From Gammaproteobacteria bacterium (GTDB taxonomy: Bacteria > Pseudomonadota > Gammaproteobacteria > S012-40): 64,000 nt of DNA. The position numbers and the translations under genes were made by a program. Positions 56,314 through 64,000 of this stretch are shown one piece after another (position 1 is the stretch's first letter; each line of letters starts with the position of its first letter). The DNA lies in assembly GCA_029881255.1 (NCBI GenBank), contig JAOUMY010000001.1:310001-374000 (forward strand). The letters run 5' to 3'. A model generated the notes under the pieces. The model saw nothing but the letters and a program-made list of their open reading frames with translations. It did not search any database and was not told the origin of the DNA.

Positions 56314-57750
56314 GTGCAGATAAATCCTAAAGTCAGACGCCGGTTACAAATTCAGAAAAGCATATTTCTGTTTTTAGTAGGCCTCATCATTATTAGCCTT
56401 GCCTGGCTAAGCAAAATCTACGAATTTCAGTCTGATTGGACACACAGCTTAAAAAACACCCCGTCTCGCATGGTGCTCGGAGTATTGGGAAATGCTCACG
56501 GACCGATAACCGTGACTGCATTTATTAGCGAAAGCAATAGCGAATTAAGAAAAAGCGTTACCCAGGATATCGAGTTTTTTAGGCGTTATAAAAATGATTT
56601 CGTCTTAAAATTCGTCGACCCGATCACCGATCCTGGACTGGCTCGCGAGCAGAATATTAATGCCGAGGGCGAACTGGTAATTGAATACGAGCAACGTAGC
56701 GAAAAATTACGCCAACTCGATGAACAGACTGTAGCTAATGCAATACAACGTCTTCTTAGAAACGAGAAAAGCTGGATCACATTTCTAGAGGGTCATGGCG
56801 AACGCTCGCCCTTTTCCGATGGAAACCTGGAATACAGCGTACTGAGACAGCAACTCGAGACTAAAGGCTTTAACGTCCGAACAATTAATCTGGCCAGCCA
56901 GGCCAACATTCCGGACGACACATCCACCCTGGTAATTGCAGACCCGCAAAACAATCTGCTGGACGGTGAAATACAACTGATTCAGGAATATGTAGACGCG
57001 GGCAAAAACCTGTTGTGGTTAAACGAGCCACACACCGCAGTAAACCTTGAATCTTTAGCTGAACAACTTGGCATCGAAATACTTCCCGGAATGATTGTTG
57101 ATTTTAGTAGCCAATTATTAGGAATATCAGATCCGCGCTTTGTTATGATTCCGGAGTATCCCACTCACCCTATCACTAATAATTTTCAGACCGTCACATT
57201 ATTTCCAACCGCTGTCGGAATGGAATACCTTGAGGCAGGCGACTGGGACACAAGCACGTTGCTGGAAACACTTCCGCGTAGCTGGATAGAAACTGAGGAA
57301 CTCAACCCCAACGATGAGATCACCATGGATGCAGGCATTGATACGCCTGGCCCTATCAGTTTGGGACTCGCCGTAACCCGCTTTATTGGGCAGGGAAATT
57401 TGGGCGAGGCTGAACGTGACCCGTTGGAAACTGGTCAGAGTGAACTCGATATGGAAGAGCAAGAAATCAGCGCAGAACATCAGCAGCGGATTATTGTGAT
57501 CGGCGATGCCGATTTTATTGCGGACGCTTATATCGGTGAAGCAGGAAACCTCGACCTGATTTTAAACACTTTTAGTTGGCTCACAAAAGACGACGCCATG
57601 ATCAATATCCCTGCCAGATCACTGGTTGATAAACAACTGAATCTTAGTTTATCCAAACAACTTTTTATCACCATAAGCTTTCTTGTTATCGTCCCTTTAA
57701 CTTTAATCGCTTTTGGCGTGACAATTTGGATTAGAAGACGCAGAACATAA
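56314..57750 (+). CDS. GldG-like ABC-associated membrane protein
   Basis: A 478-residue protein with an N-terminal helix (about 17-37), a large extracytoplasmic domain and a C-terminal helix (about 450-472) followed by RRRRT. The middle has the GldG/DUF4350-like pattern: VTAFISESNSELRKSV, LEGHGERSPFSDGNLEYSVL, NLLWLNEPHT and VIGDADFIADAYIG. Homologs serve as the substrate-binding or structural component of these ABC systems. The start is GTG 10 nt after the permease stop. Confidence 0.85.
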   Translation: MQINPKVRRRLQIQKSIFLFLVGLIIISLAWLSKIYEFQSDWTHSLKNTPSRMVLGVLGNAHGPITVTAFISESNSELRKSVTQDIEFFRRYKNDFVLKFVDPITDPGLAREQNINAEGELVIEYEQRSEKLRQLDEQTVANAIQRLLRNEKSWITFLEGHGERSPFSDGNLEYSVLRQQLETKGFNVRTINLASQANIPDDTSTLVIADPQNNLLDGEIQLIQEYVDAGKNLLWLNEPHTAVNLESLAEQLGIEILPGMIVDFSSQLLGISDPRFVMIPEYPTHPITNNFQTVTLFPTAVGMEYLEAGDWDTSTLLETLPRSWIETEELNPNDEITMDAGIDTPGPISLGLAVTRFIGQGNLGEAERDPLETGQSELDMEEQEISAEHQQRIIVIGDADFIADAYIGEAGNLDLILNTFSWLTKDDAMINIPARSLVDKQLNLSLSKQLFITISFLVIVPLTLIAFGVTIWIRRRRT

Positions 57751-58598
57751 TGAAGAAAAATATGATTATAAATATTACTCTGGCTGTAGCTGCATTCACC
57801 CTAATCGTAAGCATTTATCTAAGCCGTGACCAAAACCCAGCAAGCACGGTTCAAACTAAGGATTTTTCGTTCAAGTCAGCACCCTCGGTCATCAATATTA
57901 CCCGCCTGGGCGAATCCAATGTACAACTCAAACTAAGTCCCACTGGTTGGCTGTTAAACCATAACACCATCGATAAATTGTGGGTCAGGGCCAACCATTG
58001 GAAAGTGGAACAAATCGTCAATTCACCGCAAAACTTCGCTGCAATCTACGTCGCACCAGCAAATACACCTGAAAAGTACGGCATGAAGAATCCGATCGTC
58101 ACGTTGACTCTTGGCGGCCTACACGTCGTATTTGGTGACACAGACCCAATCAAGAAGAGGCGCTATGTGTTAATTGAAGAATCAATCTACACTATTAATG
58201 ATGATATTTATCAACACCTGATCTCAGACTACTATAGTTTTATTGATAACTTTGTCCTTCCACAGACAGCAAAAATAACAGGGATAGATACGCAACGCTA
58301 TAAACTGCAGCAAGACAAAAACGGCAAGTGGAAATCTAGTTTTACCAACCCGTCAACCGCTGATCATATCCAGAAGCTATTAGATGAATGGAGCAACCTA
58401 ACGGCGCTCAATGTTCAAAAAATTTCTGAAGGCTTATTCAAAGAATCAGTTACCATACGCTTTGGCGACGGTACAGACATAGCTATCCGCGTCTCTCAAG
58501 AGGAAAAGCAATTTCGCATGCAAAACCTGAAAACACAGTTTGAATACAACATAAACCCCGAAACGTATCAGCGTTTATTTCCTGAAAAATTAAATTAA
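57750..58598 (+). CDS. DUF4340 membrane-anchored protein
   Basis: A 282-residue protein with an N-terminal membrane anchor (about 5-24) and a beta-rich extracytoplasmic domain of the DUF4340 type, which often follows GldFG-like genes. Segments such as VTLTLGGLHVVFGDTDP and YVLIEESIYTINDDIYQHL are family-like. The ATG overlaps the GldG-like stop by 1 nt, and mutM starts on the final base of this gene. Its role in the ABC complex is unknown. Confidence 0.8.
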   Translation: MKKNMIINITLAVAAFTLIVSIYLSRDQNPASTVQTKDFSFKSAPSVINITRLGESNVQLKLSPTGWLLNHNTIDKLWVRANHWKVEQIVNSPQNFAAIYVAPANTPEKYGMKNPIVTLTLGGLHVVFGDTDPIKKRRYVLIEESIYTINDDIYQHLISDYYSFIDNFVLPQTAKITGIDTQRYKLQQDKNGKWKSSFTNPSTADHIQKLLDEWSNLTALNVQKISEGLFKESVTIRFGDGTDIAIRVSQEEKQFRMQNLKTQFEYNINPETYQRLFPEKLN

Positions 58599-59413
58599 TG
58601 CCTGAATTACCTGAAGTCGAAACAACCGTGCGCGGAATTGCTCCGCATATTTCAAACCAGCGCATATCTGATGTCGTGGTAAGGCAAACCAAGTTACGCT
58701 ATCCGGTGCCCGACATTCTTCACACAACACTTAGGCGCCAAATCCTGACCAGCGTCTCTCGACGCGCTAAATATCTGCTATTGCACTTCGAAAACGGTAC
58801 GATGATTATCCACCTTGGTATGTCCGGTAGTTTACGCATATTGACCAGCGATCAGGGACCGGGCAAACACGACCATGTCGACTTAATATTTGAGAATGGC
58901 AAGATCTTGCGCTATCGGGATCCCCGCCGCTTCGGCATGATAGATTGGACGGATCAATCACCTGAATCCTACCACCTACTTTCAAAGCTAGGACCCGAAC
59001 CATTTGATGTCGATTTTAACGGAGGGTATTTGTTTCAGCTTTCAAGGAAACGCAGCATACCTGTAAAACAGCTGGTCATGGACAATCATGTCGTCGTTGG
59101 CGTAGGAAATATTTACGCCAGCGAATCATTATTTCTTAGTGGAATAAGACCAGGCAGACGAGCAAACCGAGTCACTCAGACTGAGTTCGATACCCTGGCA
59201 CGTAATATCGTGCAGGTACTTCAACAGGCGATTACCCAAGGCGGAACGACCTTAAAAGATTTTACCAACAGTGATGGCAGGCCCGGATACTTTGCACAGT
59301 CATTAAATGTTTATGGCCGTGCAGGTGAACCATGTACGACATGTGGCTCGGAGATCAAATCAAAGACTATCGCTCAGCGAAACAGTTTCTACTGCCCAAG
59401 GTGTCAAACTTGA
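58598..59413 (+). CDS. mutM: Formamidopyrimidine-DNA glycosylase
   Basis: A 271-residue base-excision repair enzyme that removes 8-oxoguanine. The N-terminal MPELPEVETTVRGI provides the catalytic Pro2 and Glu3, the helix-two-turn-helix region is near 150-180 (VVVGVGNIYASESLF), and a C4 zinc finger closes the protein (CTTCGSEI...CPRC). Length matches E. coli MutM (269). Read through from the ABC operon with 1-nt overlap; tail overlaps the convergent ybaN by 10 nt. Confidence 0.96.
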   Translation: MPELPEVETTVRGIAPHISNQRISDVVVRQTKLRYPVPDILHTTLRRQILTSVSRRAKYLLLHFENGTMIIHLGMSGSLRILTSDQGPGKHDHVDLIFENGKILRYRDPRRFGMIDWTDQSPESYHLLSKLGPEPFDVDFNGGYLFQLSRKRSIPVKQLVMDNHVVVGVGNIYASESLFLSGIRPGRRANRVTQTEFDTLARNIVQVLQQAITQGGTTLKDFTNSDGRPGYFAQSLNVYGRAGEPCTTCGSEIKSKTIAQRNSFYCPRCQT

Positions 59414-59826
59414 ACGTCGTCTCGCACCGGCAGTCGTGATATGAAAAACAGGGAAATACTCGCCATCATCAGTAGTACCGCTTTTAGCCAAATATATGGG
59501 GCAAAAAATATGATGGTAACGCCAAAGCTTAATATAACTAAAACTATCGCGGTTTTTTTACTTTTCGATGGGATGGATTTAGTTTCCCGCCATTGGCGAA
59601 TAGACGGACCAAACCAACGATTTTCCAATAACCACCAGTAAAATCGTTCTGAGCTGCGCGCATAGCAAGCTGCAGCCAATAGAAGAAAAGGCGTGGTTGG
59701 CAAACCAGGCACTACGATACCTATTATGCCCAGCCCAACGAAAATCGTACCCGCAACGAGTAATAAGATTCGAAGCGCTGACGATCGCACTATTCGGGCA
59801 GTATGACTATAATCTTCGCTCATCAT
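59404..59826 (-). CDS. ybaN: YbaN/DUF454 inner-membrane protein
   Basis: A 140-residue membrane protein with three to four helices. The core VGLGIIGIVVPGLPTTPFLLLAAACYARSSERFYWWLLENRWFGPSIRQW (about 28-78) is the DUF454 signature. Function of the family is not known. It is divergent from the DUF1439 gene by 17 nt. Confidence 0.88.
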   Translation of the reverse strand: MMSEDYSHTARIVRSSALRILLLVAGTIFVGLGIIGIVVPGLPTTPFLLLAAACYARSSERFYWWLLENRWFGPSIRQWRETKSIPSKSKKTAIVLVILSFGVTIIFFAPYIWLKAVLLMMASISLFFISRLPVRDDVQV

Positions 59827-59843
59827 CTTAACGTGTCGACACT

Positions 59844-60386
59844 ATGACGAAAAAAATTCAATTTAACCTCATTTCCTTGCTGATGTTCATGAATATCGCC
59901 ACAGGCGCCTATGCTTTTAGTAATGCAATTTATTTGTCGGAAGCGCAGATACAGCAACGTGTAGACAGCGCCTTTCCCCAAAGCATCGGCACTACAACAC
60001 TAGGCGCTCAATTTCACACCCCTAAAGTACATTTAAGTAAAAACGAAAATCGCGTCACGCTGGAAGTCATGGTTAAACTTCTCACGCCCTCTTCCAGCCA
60101 GCAAGCTGCAAAATTATTCGTCAGCGGTACACCATACTACGTTCCGGAACAGGCAGAGTTTCGGCTTAATAGTCTAAATGTAGACGCCCTGGATATTAAA
60201 CACCTGAGTGCAAACGAAGCCATTCAAATACAGATATTCGCCAATCTGGCTTTGACGGAAGTCATGTTAGACATCCCGATATACACGTTAAATGATAAAG
60301 ATTTGAGGGAGAAAATTGCGAAGAAGCGCCTCAAGAGCGCACGCGTTGTAGACGGTCAACTGGAGTTGGAAATGTCTTTGGATTAG
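59844..60386 (+). CDS. DUF1439 envelope protein
   Basis: A 180-residue exported protein with a signal peptide to about residue 25 (TGAYAF). The mature part begins with IYLSEAQIQQRVDSAFP, like YceB-type DUF1439 proteins, but lacks a lipobox cysteine. Beta-strands and a basic tail follow. Its stop overlaps the convergent thioredoxin-like gene by 4 nt. Confidence 0.75.
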   Translation: MTKKIQFNLISLLMFMNIATGAYAFSNAIYLSEAQIQQRVDSAFPQSIGTTTLGAQFHTPKVHLSKNENRVTLEVMVKLLTPSSSQQAAKLFVSGTPYYVPEQAEFRLNSLNVDALDIKHLSANEAIQIQIFANLALTEVMLDIPIYTLNDKDLREKIAKKRLKSARVVDGQLELEMSLD

Positions 60387-60865
60387 AGAGACTTTTTCAG
60401 TTCCTCTCCGGCGGATTCAATTAGCTTTTCAAGGTCCCAACCGTAATACTCATTGCCGCTATAACCAATGAGCTTTTTGCTAAGACGTTTGCCATTTTGG
60501 GCAAACAGCATAACGGTTGGCGTTACCCTTACGTCGTAACGATGCGCCAATTCCTCACCCGAGGTAGAACCGCCGTCAAAATCCTTGATAGGACGATAGC
60601 TGTCTATCATTACTTTGCGAATGATAACTTTACGGGTGAATTCATCACTGCGCGCCATAGGGAGGAGGTGATCCGCTTCGAGACGTTCACAGTAGCCACA
60701 ATCCTCCGCAGCAAACATAAGCATAACCGGCAGTCCAGAATCGCCAATCTGCACACCAAGCGTCTGAAAGTCATCAGGAACAGGAATTCGCGATAAATCC
60801 GCATAAAGTGAAATCGGTGACAAACATATCAAGCCGATTCCAGCTAGTAACCCCTTGAAATACAT
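60383..60865 (-). CDS. Exported thioredoxin-fold protein
   Basis: A 160-residue periplasmic protein with signal sequence to about residue 23 and a CGYC redox site at 56-59 in FAAEDCGYCERLE, plus the cis-proline VTPTVMLF near 122. This resembles SoxW/thioredoxin-like disulfide reductases. ATG 60865 follows AGGTGGGG and is preferred over TTG 60883. The partner that reduces it is not seen nearby. Confidence 0.82.
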   Translation of the reverse strand: MYFKGLLAGIGLICLSPISLYADLSRIPVPDDFQTLGVQIGDSGLPVMLMFAAEDCGYCERLEADHLLPMARSDEFTRKVIIRKVMIDSYRPIKDFDGGSTSGEELAHRYDVRVTPTVMLFAQNGKRLSKKLIGYSGNEYYGWDLEKLIESAGEELKKSL

Positions 60866-60965
60866 ACCCCACCTGCAAAACAACTAAAACTTAGCTCGAT
60901 ACTTAGATAATATAGCAGCAACCCTAGTTCCTTTTTATAGATCTTTCACCCCAAATTTTACATAT

Positions 60966-62381
60966 ATGTCACAAAGTCTCTTTGATATTGCGATTATTGG
61001 TTCAGGTCCAGGAGGCTATCGGGCCGCTGTTATTGCCGCATTAAGAGGGCAACAAGTCGCTATTATTGAGAAACATCAGTGGGGTGGCTGTTGCCTGAAC
61101 CGTGGCTGCGTCCCTAAGAAAGACTGGTATCACACCGCCAGGCTTCTGGAACAACAACATTATTATTTACGCGGAATAGAGGGCAAGCTAACTGCCGACA
61201 TCCAGCAGGCATGGCAACATCAACATCAAATCGTCTCGAATGTTAGAGACAGCTATATTCAGTACATGCAGCGATTGGGAATTCGACAATACCAAGGACA
61301 TGGCCGGCTACAGGACAGCAATACCATAGCAATAGAACGTGCCGATACGGTAGAACACATAAGTAGTCGTTTTTGTATACTCGCCAGTGGTTCGACAGCA
61401 CGAATTCCCCATGGATTCGAACCCACTGAACTTAAAGTCCTGACGACGGATATGCTGTTTGAAAGTGGCGTTCCCGCAGGTAAACGCGTTGCAATCGTCG
61501 GCAGCGGCGTTATTGCTTCAGAGTTTGCCTATATCCTTACTCAATTGGGACTGGATGTGAGCTGGTTATGCAGGAGCCGTCCTCTCCATCGTTCTGAGTT
61601 CAGCCAACCGGCTCTCACTAGCCTCAGTAACGCCTTTGAGGGACTTGCAATCGCCCCGGTTTACTACAAAAGCCTTGAAGTATCTGCAATTGGAGACAAT
61701 GTAACGCTTACTCGGGATGAGGAAACTCTAGATTTTGACTGGATATTGCTAGCCAGCGGGCGAATTCCTCACACTAGCGAACTGGGGTTAGAACACACTC
61801 AGGTACAGGTTTCAAACGACGGATTCATTTTACGCGACGAATATCTGCAAACTAAGGACCCTCAGATTTACGCCATTGGCGATTGTGCATCTCCACAGAT
61901 GACAGCTAATCAGGCGCTTGATGACGCGTCGGTAGCGATAGACAACATACTCCAGGCACGCACAAGAAAAAGCCGTCCTATTGATGTCCCCCAGGTAGTC
62001 TACAGTGCGCTGGAACTGGCGCGTGTTGGATTGAACGAGGACCAGGCTGAAGACGCCGGGCATGAACCGGCTGTTGGATTCGCGTCTTTCGAGCATTCCC
62101 CTCTCGCGCTAGGCAAAGACCAAACCCAAGGCTTTGTCCGTATTATTGGTGATATGGACAGTGGTCAATTTCTCGGAGGTGAAATCGTCGGCGACGATGC
62201 GGGAGAATTGATTCAATTATTGGATTCTCCTTCTGGCGATAGCCAATTTTTACGCCACCTGCTTGCACGCTCAGTCAACCATCCCAGCCGCGCGGAGGAA
62301 CTGGTCAACGCCGTAGAGACCATGGCGAGCAAATGGGGCATGGGTGAACTACTGAATCGCGGTCCCAGCACTAAAGAATAG
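60966..62381 (+). CDS. FAD disulfide oxidoreductase, dihydrolipoamide dehydrogenase-like
   Basis: A 471-residue class I flavoprotein disulfide reductase. FAD loop GSGPGGYRAA at 12-21, redox pair Cys43-Cys48 in GGCCLNRGCVPKK with an additional adjacent Cys42, NAD(P) loop GSGVIASEFAYIL near 178-190, and YAIGDCASPQ near 304. The usual C-terminal HPT-x-x-E is changed to HPSRAEEL, and the dimerisation domain is divergent, so the substrate is probably not ordinary dihydrolipoamide. The main lpd is at 26774. It stands alone, downstream of the thioredoxin-like gene on the opposite strand. Confidence 0.82.
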   Translation: MSQSLFDIAIIGSGPGGYRAAVIAALRGQQVAIIEKHQWGGCCLNRGCVPKKDWYHTARLLEQQHYYLRGIEGKLTADIQQAWQHQHQIVSNVRDSYIQYMQRLGIRQYQGHGRLQDSNTIAIERADTVEHISSRFCILASGSTARIPHGFEPTELKVLTTDMLFESGVPAGKRVAIVGSGVIASEFAYILTQLGLDVSWLCRSRPLHRSEFSQPALTSLSNAFEGLAIAPVYYKSLEVSAIGDNVTLTRDEETLDFDWILLASGRIPHTSELGLEHTQVQVSNDGFILRDEYLQTKDPQIYAIGDCASPQMTANQALDDASVAIDNILQARTRKSRPIDVPQVVYSALELARVGLNEDQAEDAGHEPAVGFASFEHSPLALGKDQTQGFVRIIGDMDSGQFLGGEIVGDDAGELIQLLDSPSGDSQFLRHLLARSVNHPSRAEELVNAVETMASKWGMGELLNRGPSTKE

Positions 62382-62553
62382 CGACAACAAATAGCTAATC
62401 GACGCTTAATCAATTAACGCTATCTTGCAATTCAAATAACCTACCCGAACGTATTATTGCCTTTTGTTTTTGTCAGTGGCATGGTGCCGAGCTGGAGAGG
62501 GTGTTTGCAGTCACAGGCCCTATGGCTATACTGATAAGCAGGAGGTGGTTTCG

Positions 62554-63075
62554 ATGGAATCCGGATGGATTAACCCCAAACGTGGTCTCACTGATCTCTT
62601 TCAACTCCCCCACAATATTGACGGGCTGGTGAGCAGCCTGAATAAAGATCTCTATATCAGCCCGGAAAAAATCCAGGGTATTTCCCGCCTTGTGGGCAAT
62701 AGCGCGCTGAAGAGAGATTTTACTGGTCCGCGCCTGTTTATTCGAGCCGAATACTCAGAGTGTCTGCAGCAGGACCGAAACGGTTGGCTGGATGCGCTCA
62801 ACATTCTTGGGCTGAATGAAGAAACACGCATCTTCAGCAAAATGGATATTACAAATTATACCGAAGAAGTTATCACTCACTGCGCCACATTTTTGTCCGA
62901 GTTTGGCAAGGTTCACAACATTTACGCCCTGGCCTTACCGAAAAACGAGAGCATCATGGGCATCGTACGCGCCTCCAAACTAGCCGACATTAATCCCTTG
63001 CTCGCGCGCTGTAGTGAGCGGATATATTTCCCTATCATCCATCCCGACTGGGTAACCGAATATCCACAGTATTAA
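62554..63075 (+). CDS. Hypothetical protein
   Basis: A 173-residue soluble protein with no signal peptide. It starts at ATG 62554 with a strong GCAGGAGGT ribosome site; a longer frame from TTG 62464 lacks this and its extra 30 residues look non-coding. Sequence features are mixed alpha/beta (GPRLFIRAEYSECLQQDRNGWLDALNILGL) and many hydrophobic positions, but no family comes to mind. The shared terminator at 63081-63108 follows directly. Confidence 0.6.
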   Translation: MESGWINPKRGLTDLFQLPHNIDGLVSSLNKDLYISPEKIQGISRLVGNSALKRDFTGPRLFIRAEYSECLQQDRNGWLDALNILGLNEETRIFSKMDITNYTEEVITHCATFLSEFGKVHNIYALALPKNESIMGIVRASKLADINPLLARCSERIYFPIIHPDWVTEYPQY

Positions 63076-63080
63076 ATATA

Positions 63081-63108
63081 AAAAAAGGCTCCTTGCGGAG
63101 CCTTTTTT
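63081..63108. terminator. Bidirectional rho-independent terminator
   Basis: A 6-bp GGCTCC/GGAGCC stem with a 4-nt loop is flanked by six A residues on one side and six T on the other, so it can work on both strands. It separates the convergent gene ending at 63075 and petC ending at 63123. Confidence 0.92.
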
Positions 63109-63122
63109 CTGATGCGTTTTTG

Positions 63123-63785
63123 TTAATCCAATTTAGCCCAAACTTTCTTCTTCCATATCCACAATAGCAAAGTAAGTAGCACTAAATAGGCAATGACCCA
63201 TACCCCCAGGCTTTTACGGGCATCCGCATTCGGATCAGATGTCCATACGAGGAATGCCACGACATCCTTGATACGTTGCTCCTGGTAAGCGCGTCGATTT
63301 TCATCGACTTCAACCGACCAATCAAAGATATCCGGCATGCGTATCCCCGGAAACAATTTGTTGTCGTATTGATTCTCTGCCGTCTCATGGTATGAAGTGA
63401 GCAAGGTGTAGATATACTTGTCACCTTTTTTGCGCGCCTTGGCCATCAGAGACAAATCTGGTGGCACCATGCCAAAGGCCTTGTTCGCCACCGATGGCTT
63501 CATCGACGCCGACAATACCTCGTCCATCGCTTTGTCCCCGCGAAAACCATTGATTTCCTCTTCACTAAAACCAATATCGAGAAGATTGCGATAACGGATA
63601 TATTTCAGCTCGTGGCAAAGGTTACACACATTCATAACCACTTTTGCGCCGCGTTGATATGCCTCCTGACTCAACTCGATATCGACGTCGGCAAGCGGAT
63701 GCTCCGATGAGGAAGCGATGGCCTGAGCCGTAAACAAACCGCTACCGATAAAAAACATCGCTGAAACAAGGAAAGATTTTTTCAT
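63123..63785 (-). CDS. petC: Ubiquinol-cytochrome c reductase, cytochrome c1 subunit
   Basis: A 220-residue haem protein of the bc1 complex, exported by a signal peptide ending near AIAS (residue 25). The haem motif CNLCH is at 54-58, a candidate axial Met lies in AFGMVPPDLSLMAKAR, and a C-terminal anchor helix (about 193-211) ends in basic residues. The ATG shares its A with the cytochrome b stop (TAATG), indicating a petABC-type operon. Confidence 0.95.
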   Translation of the reverse strand: MKKSFLVSAMFFIGSGLFTAQAIASSSEHPLADVDIELSQEAYQRGAKVVMNVCNLCHELKYIRYRNLLDIGFSEEEINGFRGDKAMDEVLSASMKPSVANKAFGMVPPDLSLMAKARKKGDKYIYTLLTSYHETAENQYDNKLFPGIRMPDIFDWSVEVDENRRAYQEQRIKDVVAFLVWTSDPNADARKSLGVWVIAYLVLLTLLLWIWKKKVWAKLD

Positions 63786-64000
63786 TATTTTTTTCTCCTT
63801 GCCATTTTTTCGGCTGCGCGCTGTTTGCGCTGCATGACTTCCGCATCGACAAGTTCCTGCACTTTTGGCGGCAGACCTCGCTTGAGCAACCAGGCCTCTT
63901 CCTTACGTGAAATAACTGGCAACAGAGCAAATAATCCGAAGTACATAAATGTTGCAAACTGGCCAATCGGAATCAGCATGCCTTCTGGCGGTTTGGCGCC
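63785..64000 (-). CDS. petB: Cytochrome b, C-terminal part (truncated by window)
   Basis: The last 71 residues of a gene running off the right edge. GAKPPEGMLIPIGQFATFMYFGLFALLP matches the last membrane helix of bc1 cytochrome b (PPEG-x-x-x-x-IG pattern), followed by an unusually long, basic, hydrophilic tail (about 35 residues ending KMARRKK). The position next to petC supports the call. Confidence 0.85.
   Translation of the reverse strand, partial: GAKPPEGMLIPIGQFATFMYFGLFALLPVISRKEEAWLLKRGLPPKVQELVDAEVMQRKQRAAEKMARRKK

Overview
The window is a chromosomal stretch of a gammaproteobacterium. The gene families indicate this: CmoA/CmoB tRNA wobble-uridine modification, PA0069-type radical SAM protein, PA3496-type small protein, YcgR-like c-di-GMP receptor, oligopeptidase A, YbaN, DUF1439, and an ubiquinol-cytochrome c reductase operon. 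Base composition looks moderate and even. No transposase, integrase, phage gene, CRISPR array, rRNA or tRNA was recognised. Respiratory and TCA genes (sucAB-lpd-sucCD, petBC) suggest an aerobic or facultatively respiring lifestyle. I cannot name the genus.

Layout. 1-421: a partial unknown gene. 622-4196: coiled-coil lipoprotein, patatin-like esterase, alpha/beta hydrolase and a small Rieske protein. 4288-14147: seven tightly coupled genes (HMG-CoA reductase, UbiA-type prenyltransferase, rifampicin-phosphotransferase-like enzyme, DUF3419 aminocarboxypropyl transferase, phytol/dolichol-kinase-like membrane protein, GNAT acyltransferase, OleC-like AMP ligase). Every junction lies between an 11-nt overlap and a 1-nt gap. 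This cluster is the strongest candidate for an undescribed lipid or isoprenoid pathway. 14243-24195: radical SAM, GGDEF/EAL protein, cmoAB, TPR-glycosyltransferase, four small conserved-looking genes on the minus strand, and a YcgR-like protein. 24205-32355: the 2-oxoglutarate dehydrogenase/succinyl-CoA synthetase operon on the minus strand, trailed by a small barrel protein. 32707-38734: membrane protein, 12-haem-motif lipoprotein, cNMP-domain protein, prlC. 38841-41885: glutathione reductase, gamma carbonic anhydrase, DinB. 41899-42914: two small beta-barrel proteins. 43427-46060: PAS/GAF sensor histidine kinase. 46150-48916: aroE, PiT phosphate transporter and its PhoU-like partner. 49046-54130: SH3 protein, TauE/SafE permease, lipoprotein and HyuA-type hydantoinase, the last preceded by an interrupted small ORF. 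54614-59413: Gld-like ABC system, DUF4340 protein and mutM. 59404-64000: YbaN, DUF1439 protein, thioredoxin-fold protein, flavoprotein disulfide reductase, unknown protein, cytochrome c1 and the 3' end of cytochrome b.

How the genes work together. The suc/lpd operon makes the 2-oxoglutarate-to-succinate part of the TCA cycle, and petBC passes its electrons from quinol to cytochrome c. The PiT transporter and DUF47 protein form a phosphate-uptake pair. cmoA and cmoB act in sequence. In the 4288-14147 cluster the parts imply a mevalonate- or prenyl-derived product: HMGR makes mevalonate, the CTP-type kinase and the ATP/His phosphotransferase phosphorylate alcohols, UbiA transfers a prenyl chain, the DUF3419 enzyme adds a SAM-derived aminocarboxypropyl group, and the ligase and GNAT enzymes activate or acylate. 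The order of steps and the product are inference only.
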